Positions 9,051 to 19,358 are shown, counted from the stretch's first letter. The stretch: DNA of 64,000 nt from Chryseobacterium endalhagicum (GCF_016745235.1 NZ_JAELVM010000002.1:1054001-1118000), one strand, 5' to 3'. The notes: generated by a model not told the origin, from the sequence alone. Numbers and translations: made by a program.

Positions 9051-10010
9051 ATGAAGATCACTGAACACATAAAAAACGCAAACGGGAAAACTTTATTCTC
9101 CTTAGAAGTGGTTCCGCCCCAGAAAGGCATAGGAATCGAAGATCTGTACACAAATATAGATCCGCTTATGGAGTTTAAGCCGCCATTTATTGATGTCACC
9201 ACTTCCAGGGAAGAATACATTTATATTGACAAAGGAAACGGGCTTATGGAGCGCCGTATTACCAGAATGCGTCCCGGAACGCTTGGAATATGTGCCGCAA
9301 TTCAGCATAAATACAATGTGGATACCGTTCCCCATCTGTTGTGTGGAGGCTTCACCAAAGAAGAAACAGAATACCTTTTGGTAGACTGTATGTATTTGGG
9401 GATAGACAATATTATGGCTTTGAGAGGAGATGCGATGAAAGGGCATCAGTATTTTGAGCCTACCCCGGGAGGACATGCCAGTGCGATGGATCTTGTTCAC
9501 CAGATCAATGACCTGGGAAGAGGAAAGTATCTTCATAATGACGAAAAGGCTTCCGATGAGCTTAATAAGTTCTGCATAGGAGTAGCAGGCTATCCGGAGA
9601 AGCATATGGAAGCACCTTCCATGAATTACGACCTGAAATGGCTCAAAGAAAAAGTAGATGCCGGAGCAGATTATATCGTTACCCAGATGTTTTTTGATAA
9701 TAAAAGATTTATTGAATTTGTTCAGAAAGCAAGGGAAATGGGAATTACAGTCCCTATTATCCCGGGAATAAAACCTATTGCCACCAAAAAACATCTGAAA
9801 ATTCTTCCGCAGGTATTCAAAATAGATCTTCCTGAAGAGCTGATCAGCGAAGTGGAAAATGCTAAAAACAACGAAGCTGTAAAACAGATCGGAGTGGAAT
9901 GGGCCATTAACCAATGCAGGGAACTGCTGGATTTTGGAGTTCCCGTTCTTCACTTTTACTCCATGGGGAAAAGTGATAATATTAAAAAAGTAGCCGGAGA
10001 GCTATTCTAA
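9051..10010 (+). CDS. metF: Methylenetetrahydrofolate reductase MetF
   Basis: A 319-residue FAD-dependent reductase that makes 5-methyl-THF, the methyl donor for MetH just upstream. Seen are the N-terminal FSLEVVPPQKG (catalytic Glu region), the LALRGD-like block MALRGDAMKG, the CIGVAGYPEKH segment, and GADYIVTQMFFDN, all family hallmarks. It is the last gene of the methionine cluster and is followed by a strong terminator. A 283-residue antisense frame is open under it; I treat that as a shadow. Confidence 0.95.
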   Translation: MKITEHIKNANGKTLFSLEVVPPQKGIGIEDLYTNIDPLMEFKPPFIDVTTSREEYIYIDKGNGLMERRITRMRPGTLGICAAIQHKYNVDTVPHLLCGGFTKEETEYLLVDCMYLGIDNIMALRGDAMKGHQYFEPTPGGHASAMDLVHQINDLGRGKYLHNDEKASDELNKFCIGVAGYPEKHMEAPSMNYDLKWLKEKVDAGADYIVTQMFFDNKRFIEFVQKAREMGITVPIIPGIKPIATKKHLKILPQVFKIDLPEELISEVENAKNNEAVKQIGVEWAINQCRELLDFGVPVLHFYSMGKSDNIKKVAGELF

Positions 10011-10031
10011 TAGAGTATTTAATGAAAGGAG

Positions 10032-10058
10032 CCCTGCTGATCAACAGCAGGGTTTTTT
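10032..10058 (+). terminator. Terminator of the methionine cluster
   Basis: CCCTGCTG-ATCAA-CAGCAGGG hairpin (10032-10052) followed by six T's, placed 21 bp after the metF stop and just before the end of the convergent gene. Confidence 0.9.
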
Positions 10059-10060
10059 AT

Positions 10061-11215
10061 TTACAGGATAGGATGTCTTTCAAATTCTTTCGTTCGGTCA
10101 AATAAATACCGGTAGGTGGTCAGTTTTCTAGTCACTGTGGTATCCAGACTTTCCGCTATTTTGATCATTTTAGGATTGAAATCTCCGATCCATTGAAGTT
10201 CAGTAGTTTTAAAATCCGTATGTTTTCTCAGATGCTGTGTTCCTTCCCAGATCATATAACCGTCTATACCTTTCTTTTGCCATTCCGGAATAACGCCGAA
10301 AACAAGACCTACCATTTTCTCATTCTTCCTGAATTTTTTTATCCACAGAAACCTGAGTTTTTCCACAATTCCGAATTTCCCGTTCAGATATTTAAACCAT
10401 TGGTTCACATCCGGAAGATTCATCCACATTGCAATCGGTTTTTCATTTTCATAGACAAACCAAGAGATATGTTCGTTGATAATCGGCTTCATGGTGTTGA
10501 ACATTTTCAGTACTTTTGCTTCTTCCAGCTGCTTGCCTTCCCCATGGCAGGCCCAGGCCTGATTGTAGATATCCGTAAAATCTTTTGCGAACTTCGGCAG
10601 ATTATTCTTTTTCATCGGCCTTGCAGAGATCGCCGGATTTCTACTGTGCTTCGTATGCATTAAAGTAAAAACCCTTGAAACATCTGCAAAAATGGGTCTC
10701 GAAAAACAAAGCTGTTCAAAATACATTTTAAAGCCGTAGTTTTCAAAAAGTGCTTTATAATAAGGGAAATTATAGTTCATGCCGAATAAAGGCTCCTCAA
10801 AACCTTCCGTCAGAAGCCCCCAGAATTTATCCCGTTCTCCAAAATTGATGGGACCGTCCATAGCTTCCATGCCTCTTTCCTTAAGCCAATCTACGCAGTG
10901 ATCAAAGATAAAATCAGCTGTTTTCTGGTCATTGATACAGTCGAAAAAACCGATTCCTCCCGTAGGCTGTTCCTGCTGGCAGCTGGCAGAGACGAAAACG
11001 GCCACTTTTCCTACCGTTTCATTCTGTTTGTTTTTAAATAAAAATCGGGTGCATTCTCCTTCCGTGAAGAATTTATTTTTTTCAGGATCAAAAATCTCTT
11101 CGATATCCTGGTTTCGTGGTCTGATGTAATTCTTGTCGCGCCGGTAAAGCTGGGCGGGAAATTCTAAAAAGTCCTTTTTCTGTTTTTTGTTCTGTACTTC
11201 TTCGACAATAATCAT
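10061..11215 (-). CDS. YghO-like GNAT-fold protein
   Basis: A 384-residue cytoplasmic protein. The N-terminal FLEFPAQLYRRDKNYIRP and the segment EGECTRFLFKN...VGKVAVFV resemble the YghO-type family with an acyl-CoA N-acyltransferase fold. The block EAMDGPINFGERDKFWGLL is also typical. No acyl acceptor is known to me for this family, and I do not assign a function. It converges on metF and is divergent from folE. Confidence 0.65.
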   Translation of the reverse strand: MIIVEEVQNKKQKKDFLEFPAQLYRRDKNYIRPRNQDIEEIFDPEKNKFFTEGECTRFLFKNKQNETVGKVAVFVSASCQQEQPTGGIGFFDCINDQKTADFIFDHCVDWLKERGMEAMDGPINFGERDKFWGLLTEGFEEPLFGMNYNFPYYKALFENYGFKMYFEQLCFSRPIFADVSRVFTLMHTKHSRNPAISARPMKKNNLPKFAKDFTDIYNQAWACHGEGKQLEEAKVLKMFNTMKPIINEHISWFVYENEKPIAMWMNLPDVNQWFKYLNGKFGIVEKLRFLWIKKFRKNEKMVGLVFGVIPEWQKKGIDGYMIWEGTQHLRKHTDFKTTELQWIGDFNPKMIKIAESLDTTVTRKLTTYRYLFDRTKEFERHPIL

Positions 11216-11304
11216 AGGCTAAGTTGAGAATGGACAATGTTTTTCGTTCAAATTGAAATCGATGAACAGATTTTATCCGTATTTTTGTTGCAAATTAAAT
11301 AAAA

Positions 11305-11973
11305 ATGGTTGATTTTACCGATAACGACGATGATATTTTCACTGGAAAAGAACATACGCCTATTAGGAAAGATGCATTTGATAAATCGCCACAGGAAAAA
11401 ATAGAAAAGATCACCGAACTTTTTGGTGAAATTATGGAAACACTGGGGATGGATATGACGGATGATTCTTTAAAGGATTCCCCAAGGCGTGTGGCCAAAA
11501 TGTATGTAAATGAAATTTTTGGAGGACTTCTTCCGGAAAATAAACCCGGAATTTCCACTTTTTCCAATAAATATAAATACCGCCAGATGCTGGTGGAAAA
11601 AGATATCACTGTGTATTCTTTCTGCGAGCACCACTTTCTGCCGATCATCGGAAGAGCCCACGTAGCCTATATTTCAAACGGTGAAGTGATCGGGCTTTCC
11701 AAGATCAACAGGATTGTGGATTATTATGCAAAAAGACCGCAGGTTCAGGAAAGACTGACGATGCAGATTGTAGATGCTTTAAAGGAAGCATTGGGGACAA
11801 AAGATGTAGCATGCATCATTGATGCGAAGCACCTTTGCGTAAACTGCAGAGGAATAAAAGATACGGCAAGTTCTACCATCACGGCAGAATTGAGCGGTAT
11901 TTTCAGAACCAATCCTATCACAAGACAGGAATTCTTACATTATGTGGGAAGTCACGCGAAATTAGATTATTAG
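11305..11973 (+). CDS. folE: GTP cyclohydrolase I
   Basis: Converts GTP to 7,8-dihydroneopterin triphosphate, the first step of tetrahydrofolate synthesis. The 222-residue protein has the zinc and active-site motif FCEHHFLPIIGRAHVAY and the later CVNCRGIKD Cys. Other family blocks are DSPRRVAKMYVNEIF and KINRIVDYYAKRPQVQERL. A TATTTTTG element lies at 11280-11287, though no good TTG partner sits at the right distance. Seven bases separate it from the next gene. Confidence 0.95.
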   Translation: MVDFTDNDDDIFTGKEHTPIRKDAFDKSPQEKIEKITELFGEIMETLGMDMTDDSLKDSPRRVAKMYVNEIFGGLLPENKPGISTFSNKYKYRQMLVEKDITVYSFCEHHFLPIIGRAHVAYISNGEVIGLSKINRIVDYYAKRPQVQERLTMQIVDALKEALGTKDVACIIDAKHLCVNCRGIKDTASSTITAELSGIFRTNPITRQEFLHYVGSHAKLDY

Positions 11974-11980
11974 TAAACAG

Positions 11981-12412
11981 ATGAACTACCAGATCCTTAA
12001 AAATATTGTTGATGCCGAGCTTCAGAAATTTGAAACCATTTCTGACGAAGATTGGAATAATAAAATTTCACCCGGAAAATGGTCGAAAAAAGAAATCTTA
12101 GGGCATCTTTGTGACAGTGCACTCAGCAATATCAGACGATTTGTGGTCACTCTGTATAAGGAAAATGATAATATTGTATATGACCAGGATTTCTGGGTAA
12201 AAGCACAGAATTATCAGAATATTCCGGTTTCAGAGATCATCGGTCTTTGGAAATCTTTGAATTTTCAGATTGTGCATACCGTGGAAAATATTCCGGATGA
12301 AGCTTTACAGAGAACCTGCGATACTACAAAAACGGTTCCTCAGACTTTTACGCTGGAATATATTATCCAGGATTATATTGACCATCTGCAGTATCATTTA
12401 AAAGCAATTTAA
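11981..12412 (+). CDS. DinB-family protein
   Basis: A 143-residue four-helix-bundle protein of the DinB superfamily. The N-terminal WSKKEILGHLCDSA and C-terminal DYIDHLQYHL supply the His residues that bind a metal in this family. Members include thiol-dependent transferases in bacillithiol-using bacteria, and this window has bshA, but no substrate can be assigned. It lies 7 bp after folE and is probably co-transcribed. Confidence 0.75.
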   Translation: MNYQILKNIVDAELQKFETISDEDWNNKISPGKWSKKEILGHLCDSALSNIRRFVVTLYKENDNIVYDQDFWVKAQNYQNIPVSEIIGLWKSLNFQIVHTVENIPDEALQRTCDTTKTVPQTFTLEYIIQDYIDHLQYHLKAI

Positions 12413-12483
12413 CAAATTTAAAAAAGTATAAATCTTACTAGCATCATAGAAAAAAATTAATTGATGTTGATCAAAAACAAATT

Positions 12484-13215
12484 ATGAAAAATTTATTAAA
12501 GTGCCTTCTGGCTTTTACATCTCTTATATTCTTGGCAGGATGTAGTAACGATGATAAGGATGAAAATGTTAACCAACCCCAAAAAAGAATTACCAGATAT
12601 TTTTCTTTTTCTCCCCCTTCCACTTCTAAAGATGAAAAGTGGGTATACAACTATAAAGAAAGGCTTATTGAGGTTGTAGATGATAAAACTAAAACAGTCT
12701 TTATCTATGATGAAAATGAGAGGGTTACAAAAGCTATAAGATATTTAACCTTACTTCCGGAATTTCCTCCAGATTCTATATTGTTTCATTACAATGCTGG
12801 TGAGATTATTATACAGCAAGGTTCTACGAGGAATAAATATATTTTAAACGATCAAGGGCAACCGATTCAGCTGCTTAGACAATCTCCTAACAGCGGGGAA
12901 TATTATCTTCAGAAAAGTTTCACTTACCAGAACGGTAATATGATTAAAGAAGAATATGATAATGTGAAAATTGAAATTGCATATGATAATAATAAAAATA
13001 TTTTAGCTGATTATCCTATTGGTGTAAGATTATGGGCATCCATTAAATCTCCAGATTCAAATTTTTTTGCATTTACGAGTAAAAATAATGTTGTCAGCAG
13101 GAAATATAGTATTGGAGAGTTATTGTCAGAAACAATTTATCAGTTGACCTATGATAAAGATGGCTACATTTTAAAAAGCGAAAGCATATTTGGATCTGAA
13201 GGATTTGTATACTAA
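12484..13215 (+). CDS. Hypothetical lipoprotein
   Basis: A 243-residue protein with a signal peptide and lipobox (LAGC, Cys about 20) followed by SNDDKDEN. Acidic residues right after the Cys resemble the Bacteroidota lipoprotein export signal, so surface exposure is possible. The body has YD-repeat-like pieces (VFIYDENERVTKAIRY, YQLTYDKDGYILKSES), common in Bacteroidota proteins of unknown role. No function is assigned. Its codons are more AT-rich than those of the neighbours. Confidence 0.7.
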   Translation: MKNLLKCLLAFTSLIFLAGCSNDDKDENVNQPQKRITRYFSFSPPSTSKDEKWVYNYKERLIEVVDDKTKTVFIYDENERVTKAIRYLTLLPEFPPDSILFHYNAGEIIIQQGSTRNKYILNDQGQPIQLLRQSPNSGEYYLQKSFTYQNGNMIKEEYDNVKIEIAYDNNKNILADYPIGVRLWASIKSPDSNFFAFTSKNNVVSRKYSIGELLSETIYQLTYDKDGYILKSESIFGSEGFVY

Positions 13216-13284
13216 AAAAATAGATATACTTACACCTATTAATTTATTCTGAAAAGTGATAGTTAGCTTTGGAATAACTTTAAG

Positions 13285-13316
13285 TTGTTATATTTAAGTA
13301 ACCTTTAATAAATTTG
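13285..13316 (+). promoter_or_regulatory. Promoter upstream of cysS
   Basis: TTG (13285-13287), 21-nt spacer, TAAATTTG (13309-13316): a full Bacteroidota promoter match. The predicted start near 13323 leaves a leader of roughly 117 nt before the cysS ATG. Confidence 0.65.
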
Positions 13317-13358
13317 CAGAATGGTCATATTTAAAAAAGTTTCAAATAAAATTTTTCT

Positions 13359-13378
13359 CACAACAATTATTTGTTGTG
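13359..13378 (+). promoter_or_regulatory. Hairpin in the cysS leader
   Basis: CACAACAA-TTAT-TTGTTGTG forms a perfect 8-bp stem with a 4-nt loop in the predicted cysS 5' leader. There is no strong U-tract and no T-box features were recognised, so its role is unknown. Confidence 0.45.
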
Positions 13379-13439
13379 GATAGAATTATTTTAACTAATT
13401 TTTAAATCCTTTAATCATTCAATCTTTTAATTTAAAAAA

Positions 13440-14906
13440 ATGCAATTAAAACTATACAACTCCTTAACCGGAGAAAAAGAAATATTTAAACCTATTTTAG
13501 AAGGAAACGTTGGGATGTACGTCTGCGGTCCTACCGTGTACAGCAATGTGCACCTGGGGAATGTAAGAACCTTCCTTTCCTTCGATTTTATCTACCGTAC
13601 CCTGATGCATTTGGGGTATAAAGTAAGATATGTAAGAAACATCACCGATGCTGGCCACCTTACTGATGACGGAAATGTGGATAACGACAGATTCGTGAAG
13701 CAGACCCGTCTTGAAAAGCTGGAGCCTATGGAAATCGTACAGAAATATACGGTGGATTTTCATAAAGTTCTGGAAATGTTCAACCTGCTTCCTCCCAATA
13801 TCGAACCTACGGCAACCGGTCATATTGTAGAGCAGATTGAGCTTACGCAGAAGCTTATTGACAGAGGTTTCGCCTACGAAAGCAACGGCTCTGTGTATTT
13901 CGATGTTCTGGAATACAATAAAAGAGGACTGAACTACGGGGAGCTTTCAAAACGTAATATCGAAGAACTTTTTGCCAATACCCGCGATCTTGACGGTCAG
14001 GGAGAAAAGAAAAACCCACAGGATTTTGCCTTGTGGAAAAAAGCCTCTCCCGCACACATTATGAGATGGAATTCCCCTTGGGGCGAAGGTTTCCCGGGAT
14101 GGCATCTTGAATGTACTGCCATGAGCACGAAATATCTGGGCGAAAAATTTGATATCCACGGTGGCGGAATGGACCTGAAATTCCCACACCACGAATGTGA
14201 AATCGCTCAGGGAAAAGCCTGCAATGATATTGCTCCGGTTAATTACTGGATGCATGCCAATATGCTGACAATGAATTCCCAGCGTATGAGTAAATCTACA
14301 GGAAATTATATCCTTCCGATGCAGCTGGTGACCGGAGAAAATGACTTCTTTGAAAAATCTTTCCACCCGTCTATTGTACGTTTCTGCTTCCTGCAGGCCC
14401 ATTACAGAAGCGTATTGGATATTTCCAATGATGCGATGATCGCCAGTGAAAAAGGTTTCATCAGATTAATGGAAGCCGTTAAAGTATTAAACAACATCAC
14501 TCCGGATAACGGAAAACAATCTGAATTTAATCTTCAGGAGTGGAAAAATAAATGTTATGATGCCTTAAATGATGACTTCAATTCTCCGATTCTGATTGCT
14601 CATTTATTTGAAGCCGTGAAATATATTTTCGCTTTGAATGACGGAAAAGAGACGATCTCTTCCGAAGATCTTGAAGACCTGAAATCTACATTGAATGCAT
14701 TCATTTATGATGTTTTAGGACTTCAGAACATTGAAGAAAACAATAATGAAAAGCTGGATCAGACTTTGAAAGTCTTAATAGAGCTTAGAAACCAGGCAAG
14801 AAAATCAAAAAACTTCGATCTTTCAGACCAGATCAGAGACAAGCTTCTTGCTGAAGGGATTGAATTGAAAGACGGCAGAGACGGAACCACTTACGTTTTG
14901 AATTAA
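13440..14906 (+). CDS. cysS: Cysteinyl-tRNA synthetase
   Basis: A class I aminoacyl-tRNA synthetase of 488 residues that charges tRNA-Cys. The HIGH-like motif is in [15 protein letters not shown]. The zinc site is formed by the first Cys of that segment, WHLEC, and the His of FPHHECE. The KMSKS motif is RMSKSTGNY. The full length and the C-terminal [15 protein letters not shown] block fit bacterial CysRS. Confidence 0.96.
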   Translation: MQLKLYNSLTGEKEIFKPILEGNVGMYVCGPTVYSNVHLGNVRTFLSFDFIYRTLMHLGYKVRYVRNITDAGHLTDDGNVDNDRFVKQTRLEKLEPMEIVQKYTVDFHKVLEMFNLLPPNIEPTATGHIVEQIELTQKLIDRGFAYESNGSVYFDVLEYNKRGLNYGELSKRNIEELFANTRDLDGQGEKKNPQDFALWKKASPAHIMRWNSPWGEGFPGWHLECTAMSTKYLGEKFDIHGGGMDLKFPHHECEIAQGKACNDIAPVNYWMHANMLTMNSQRMSKSTGNYILPMQLVTGENDFFEKSFHPSIVRFCFLQAHYRSVLDISNDAMIASEKGFIRLMEAVKVLNNITPDNGKQSEFNLQEWKNKCYDALNDDFNSPILIAHLFEAVKYIFALNDGKETISSEDLEDLKSTLNAFIYDVLGLQNIEENNNEKLDQTLKVLIELRNQARKSKNFDLSDQIRDKLLAEGIELKDGRDGTTYVLN

Positions 14907-14927
14907 CCGCAAAAATAAATAGTACAG

Positions 14928-15005
14928 CTCCCGCAGCTCTCGTAGATTCTACAGATCATATCATAAAAATCTGTTGTGATCTGTGTGATCTGCGGGAGTT
15001 TTTTT
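14928..15005 (+). terminator. Repeat-type stem ending in a U-run after cysS
   Basis: CTCCCGCAG (14928-14936) pairs with CTGCGGGAG (14990-14998), followed by seven T's. An inner pair, ACAGATCA (14951-14958) with TGATCTGT (14977-14984), extends the structure. The sequence resembles the CCCGCAGAT/ACAGAT words of the array at 50441-51046. It probably terminates cysS. The rest of 15006-15389 has fragments of similar words and no gene. Confidence 0.6.
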
Positions 15006-15389
15006 ATGCTCATTTCTTATTATTTTGTAATCTCTCGCAGATGTAGCGGATATAGCAGATTTAATCCGAAAGCCTTACTCATGTCGGTGGAGCGGCAATC
15101 TTAGCTCCTTTAAATTATACAGAGCAATACTCAATCTTATCGTTTACAAAACACAAATTCCACTAATGTTTCCCACAAATAACACAAATGTTGCAGCCCT
15201 TCAATAGTGACATTTGTGAAGATATTTGCGTTATTCGTATTTAAAAAAGCAACCAGATTATCATAATTTCAACGTTTAGATTAAATGATTGTAAATATTA
15301 TGTAAATACTAATGATTTTTTGTGATTCAATCTGTAAATTATGTAACTTTAGTCTACTAAAATGATTACGAATCTAAATTCTACATTGT

Positions 15390-16553
15390 ATGAAAAAACA
15401 TTTATTCCCTCTTTTTCTGCTTGTGTTTGGTGCGAACGCCCAGGCACAGCAGGATTTTTTTGCAATTGCCGGAAAAGACACTTCCGGCATAGTGTTCAGT
15501 GATTTCCGGGTCATGGATGCTGCCAGCGGAGCTTCCGGAGAGAAGATTTTCTCTGCAGATGCCTCAGCCAGAGTATTTTCCCAGGAAAGGAAAGGCGCTG
15601 TATCAGAGGATAAAAACTCCTATAACCATTCTCAGGCAGTTACCATGGCTGCACTTGCTTACGATCCTTCCAATAACAATCTGGTCTACATGCCCATGTT
15701 TTCGTCCAATATTTACATTTTAAATCCAAAGACGAAGGAAATCACATTGGTAGAAAATATGGTAGCCAGAGTCACTTCCTGTGATATTAGTTCCCACATC
15801 ACAAGAATGGCAACAGGGTATGACGGAAATATCTATGCGATGAACAATGCCGGAACCCAGCTGCTGCAGATCAGCAGAAAAGGCGGCCAGTATACAGTCA
15901 GTGACCTTGGAATTGTGAAAGATGATGTTTCTAACGGTAAAAATTCATTTACAGCTATTGAAACAGGTTTCGGAGGTGATATGATTGCGGATGCGGAAAA
16001 TAATTTCTATGTTTTTTCAGCATCAGGAAATGTATTCAAAATCATCGCAAAAGAACTGAAAGCAAAATTCGTCGGAAAGATCTCAGGAATTCCTGACAAT
16101 TATTCCGTAAATGGCTCTGCCGTCAATGCCCAAGGAAAAGTAGTGATTGCCAGTGCTAAAGGAGACGGTTTGTACGAAGTAGATTTAAGTACATTGCAGG
16201 CGAAACCTCTTCCAGGTCAGGAAAAGCCACATATTTATGATCTGGCAAGCAAATATTTTGCAAATGACAGAACTTCTGCAAACGCATTGGCTAATATTGA
16301 TATTTATCCAACCAGGGTAGATGAACATTTTATCAATGTCAGCGTCAATGATAAAGCTGTAAAAGGAAATCTGAAACTTAATGTTTTTGATATGGCCGGA
16401 AAAAATATCCTGAAAGAAAGTTTGCAGGTGAAAGACGGATCATTAAATCAGCAGGTGTATCTTAAATCCCTGATCACGGGAGCTTATATTGTAAATGTTA
16501 CCAATGAATCCGGTAAAATACTGTTGAACAAAAAAATTCTGGTGACGGAATAA
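15390..16553 (+). CDS. Secreted protein with type IX sorting domain
   Basis: A 387-residue protein with a signal peptide (MKKHLFPLFLLVFGANAQAQ). The middle has beta-propeller-like strands (YDPSNNNLVYMPMFSSNIYIL, MATGYDGNIYAMN, VNAQGKVVIASAKGDGLYEVD), seen only by pattern. The C-terminal 85 residues have the type A T9SS layout: IYPTRVDEHFINV, LNVFDMAGK, LITGAYIVNV and a final KKILVTE. Such proteins cross the outer membrane by the gliding-type IX system and are released or anchored. Its specific role is unknown. Confidence 0.82.
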   Translation: MKKHLFPLFLLVFGANAQAQQDFFAIAGKDTSGIVFSDFRVMDAASGASGEKIFSADASARVFSQERKGAVSEDKNSYNHSQAVTMAALAYDPSNNNLVYMPMFSSNIYILNPKTKEITLVENMVARVTSCDISSHITRMATGYDGNIYAMNNAGTQLLQISRKGGQYTVSDLGIVKDDVSNGKNSFTAIETGFGGDMIADAENNFYVFSASGNVFKIIAKELKAKFVGKISGIPDNYSVNGSAVNAQGKVVIASAKGDGLYEVDLSTLQAKPLPGQEKPHIYDLASKYFANDRTSANALANIDIYPTRVDEHFINVSVNDKAVKGNLKLNVFDMAGKNILKESLQVKDGSLNQQVYLKSLITGAYIVNVTNESGKILLNKKILVTE

Positions 16554-16600
16554 GAAGTTTCAATCAGGAATACAAATTTCTATTAACTCCGATTAAAAAT

Positions 16601-16635
16601 AAAAACCTTTTCAACATGTTTTGGAAAGGTTTTTT
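16601..16635 (+). terminator. Terminator after the T9SS cargo gene
   Basis: AAAAACCTTT...GAAAGGTTTTTT hairpin with the loop near 16612-16623 and a terminal T-run, 47 bp after the stop. Confidence 0.8.
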
Positions 16636-16703
16636 AATGATTATTTGATCTTGAATAAGTTTTATTTTTCGATATTAAAATGTATTTTTATCAAAAAATA
16701 TAG

Positions 16704-19358
16704 ATGAAGCTATACTTTAATGTAGGATATAATGCAAAGGCCGGACAGAATCTGCAGCTGTTGATTGTAGATGATGAAGGTGCTGCTGTTCAGGCCCATA
16801 CTCTGTTTTATGCAGAAAACGGGAGTTGGAAATGCGAAGTGGATTATTTCTCAAAATCAATTTCATACCGATATCAGCTTGCAGACGAAAAAGGAAATAT
16901 TCTGAGAGAAGAATTTGTTCCGCATCATCTTAACTTCTCCCATAATTATAAGGAGTTTATTATTTTCGATGAATGGAATAACAAGAATTTCCCGGAGAAC
17001 TATCTCAATAACAAGATTCTTTATAATAAGCTTAATCAGTTTGTTCCCGAGAAAGCTGCTATTTTAAAAAAACATACCCATTTATTCAGGCTCGAAGCTC
17101 CGGTTTATAATCCGGACTGGAAGATTGTCATGTTCGGAAGTACAGCTTCTTTAGGAGGCTGGAACTATGAAAATGTCATCCACCTTTCACAGACGGATTT
17201 TGGGATCTGGGAAGCTTCCGTGGAAATTCCTGAAAATGAATTTATTCAGTTCAAATATTGCATTTACGATATTAAACAAGGAAAAGTCATTGATGTAGAA
17301 TCCGGCGAGAACAGATTTACTGTGGCCAATCCACTCAAAGATGTTCTTCAGATGGTCTCCAATCATTATTTCAAGTTCAAATCTTACCAGATGTACCACG
17401 ATGCCGGAGTGGCGGTTCCCGTATTTTCTTTAAGAAGCGAAAATGGATTTGGAGTTGGAGAATTTTCCGATCTTAAAAACCTTGCGGACTGGACGAAGGA
17501 AACCAATCTGGGAATTATCCAGATCCTTCCGATCAATGATACCACGGCCAATTATTCGTGGACCGATTCTTATCCTTACGCGGCCGTTTCAGTCTATGCA
17601 CTGCATCCGCAGTATATTTCACTGGAAAACCTGAGCTTTCCTTTACCGGAAGATTTAGTTTCAGAATACCAGGCTGAAAAAGAAGCATTAAACGCTCTGG
17701 ACCTGATCGATTATGAAAAAGTAATCGCAGGGAAATGGAAGTTTCTGAAAGCTGTTTTCAGTGCAGAAAAAGAAAAGATTTACAAAGACAGGAATTTCAA
17801 AAAATTTATAAAAGATAATGAGCACTGGCTGGTTCCCTATGCTGCATTCTGTGTGCTAAGAGACAAGTACAAAACTCCGAATTTTAACGAGTGGAAAACC
17901 CACAAAAAATATATTGCCGGAAAAATTGCACCGTTTTTTAGTGTAAAAAGCAAAGATTACGACGCCTCTATGCTTCATGCATGGGTACAGTATCAGCTTC
18001 ACATCCAGCTTAAAGATACTGTAGATTATACCCACAGTTTAGGCGTTTCGCTGAAAGGCGATCTGCCGATTGGTATTTACAGACATTCCGTAGAAGCATG
18101 GACTGAACCTGAACTTTTTGGAATGGATTTCCAGGCTGGCGCACCGCCTGATCAGTTTACAGAGCTTGGTCAGAACTGGGAGTTCCCGACGTACAATTGG
18201 GAAGCCATGAAAGCGGATGACTACCGCTGGTGGAAAAACAGATTCAAAGCTCTTGAGCAGTATTTTGATGCCATGAGGATCGACCATATCTTAGGATTTT
18301 TCAGAATATGGAGAATGCCTGTCTCTGCTACACAGGGGATTTTAGGCTACTTTTATCCTGCAGTCCCAATTGTTTTGGATGAATTTAAAGCAAGACATAT
18401 TCCTTTTGATTTCAACCGGTACTGCAAGCCTTTCATCAATGACAGAATTCTATGGAACTATTTTGGCGAAGAAAGCAGTAAAGCCCTTGAATTTATTACC
18501 AATAATAATGACGGAAGCTATTCATTTAAGGAAGAATTTGATACCCAAAGAAAACTAGTCGATTTTTTCAAAAAGAACCCGAAAGGTCCTATCGAAGAAA
18601 AGCTGGTTTCTCTGTGTGCGAATGTTCTGTTCCTCACCGAAGAAAGAAACGGGGAAACCGTTTACCACCCAAGATTTAATATATATAATACAGATTCCTA
18701 TAAATACCTTCCTGAGTGGGAGCAAAAAGCAATCTATGATCTCTACCACGATTATTTCTTCAGAAGACAGGATCATCTGTGGTACGAAAAAGCAATGGAA
18801 AAGCTTCCGGTTATTCTGAATGCCACGAAAATGCTGATCTGCGGAGAAGATCTGGGAATGGTTCCTGCCTGCGTTCCAATCGTGATGGACGAACTGGCGA
18901 TTATTGCATTAAAAGTACAGCGTATGCCTTCCGATAATATTCCGTTCTACAATCCTAAAAAAGCGGAGTATATGAATGTGGTGACCGCCTCTTCCCACGA
19001 CAGCTCTACATTGAGACAGTGGTGGAAGGAAGATCCTGCACTGACTCAGAAATATTTCAACCAGCAGCTGATCCAGTATGGAAAGGCTCCGGCAGAAATG
19101 GATGCTCATCTGGCTGAAATTATTATGAAGCAGCATCTTTACAATGAAGCCATGCTGGCTGTTTTCCCGATCCAGGAATTCCTGGCGACTGATGCTGAGC
19201 TTACCAATCCGCAGATGGACAATGAAAGAATCAATAATCCTGCAGTTTTTCCACACTACTGGCGATACAGGATGCATCTGAAGCTTGAGGACCTGAAGGG
19301 AAAGAAAACCTTCAATGAAAAAATTGCTTCCTGGATAAAAGATAGCGGGAGAATGTAA
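16704..19358 (+). CDS. malQ: 4-alpha-glucanotransferase (two CBM20 + GH77)
   Basis: An 884-residue amylomaltase that transfers alpha-1,4-glucan segments. The first about 100 residues and about 115-240 look like two starch-binding CBM20 modules (KIVMFGSTASLGGWNYEN, QFKYCIYD). The GH77 barrel follows: ILPINDTTANYSWTDSYPY, MRIDHILGFFRIW with the nucleophile Asp near 526, CGEDLGMVP with the acid/base Glu near 715, and TASSHDSSTLRQWW with the third carboxylate. The double-CBM20 form is the large MalQ/DPE2 type. There is no signal peptide, so it should be cytoplasmic. Confidence 0.92.
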   Translation: MKLYFNVGYNAKAGQNLQLLIVDDEGAAVQAHTLFYAENGSWKCEVDYFSKSISYRYQLADEKGNILREEFVPHHLNFSHNYKEFIIFDEWNNKNFPENYLNNKILYNKLNQFVPEKAAILKKHTHLFRLEAPVYNPDWKIVMFGSTASLGGWNYENVIHLSQTDFGIWEASVEIPENEFIQFKYCIYDIKQGKVIDVESGENRFTVANPLKDVLQMVSNHYFKFKSYQMYHDAGVAVPVFSLRSENGFGVGEFSDLKNLADWTKETNLGIIQILPINDTTANYSWTDSYPYAAVSVYALHPQYISLENLSFPLPEDLVSEYQAEKEALNALDLIDYEKVIAGKWKFLKAVFSAEKEKIYKDRNFKKFIKDNEHWLVPYAAFCVLRDKYKTPNFNEWKTHKKYIAGKIAPFFSVKSKDYDASMLHAWVQYQLHIQLKDTVDYTHSLGVSLKGDLPIGIYRHSVEAWTEPELFGMDFQAGAPPDQFTELGQNWEFPTYNWEAMKADDYRWWKNRFKALEQYFDAMRIDHILGFFRIWRMPVSATQGILGYFYPAVPIVLDEFKARHIPFDFNRYCKPFINDRILWNYFGEESSKALEFITNNNDGSYSFKEEFDTQRKLVDFFKKNPKGPIEEKLVSLCANVLFLTEERNGETVYHPRFNIYNTDSYKYLPEWEQKAIYDLYHDYFFRRQDHLWYEKAMEKLPVILNATKMLICGEDLGMVPACVPIVMDELAIIALKVQRMPSDNIPFYNPKKAEYMNVVTASSHDSSTLRQWWKEDPALTQKYFNQQLIQYGKAPAEMDAHLAEIIMKQHLYNEAMLAVFPIQEFLATDAELTNPQMDNERINNPAVFPHYWRYRMHLKLEDLKGKKTFNEKIASWIKDSGRM

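Noticed and set aside
9102..9953. 283-codon open frame antisense to metF
   Set aside because: It fully overlaps a clear MetF in the other strand, has an odd composition rich in Phe, Ile, His and Ser, and no recognisable domain. It is a codon-bias shadow.
13321..13383. 20-codon leader peptide before cysS
   Set aside because: The ATG lies at or before the predicted transcription start and no regulatory codon run (such as Cys repeats beyond a CC pair near the end) is convincing.
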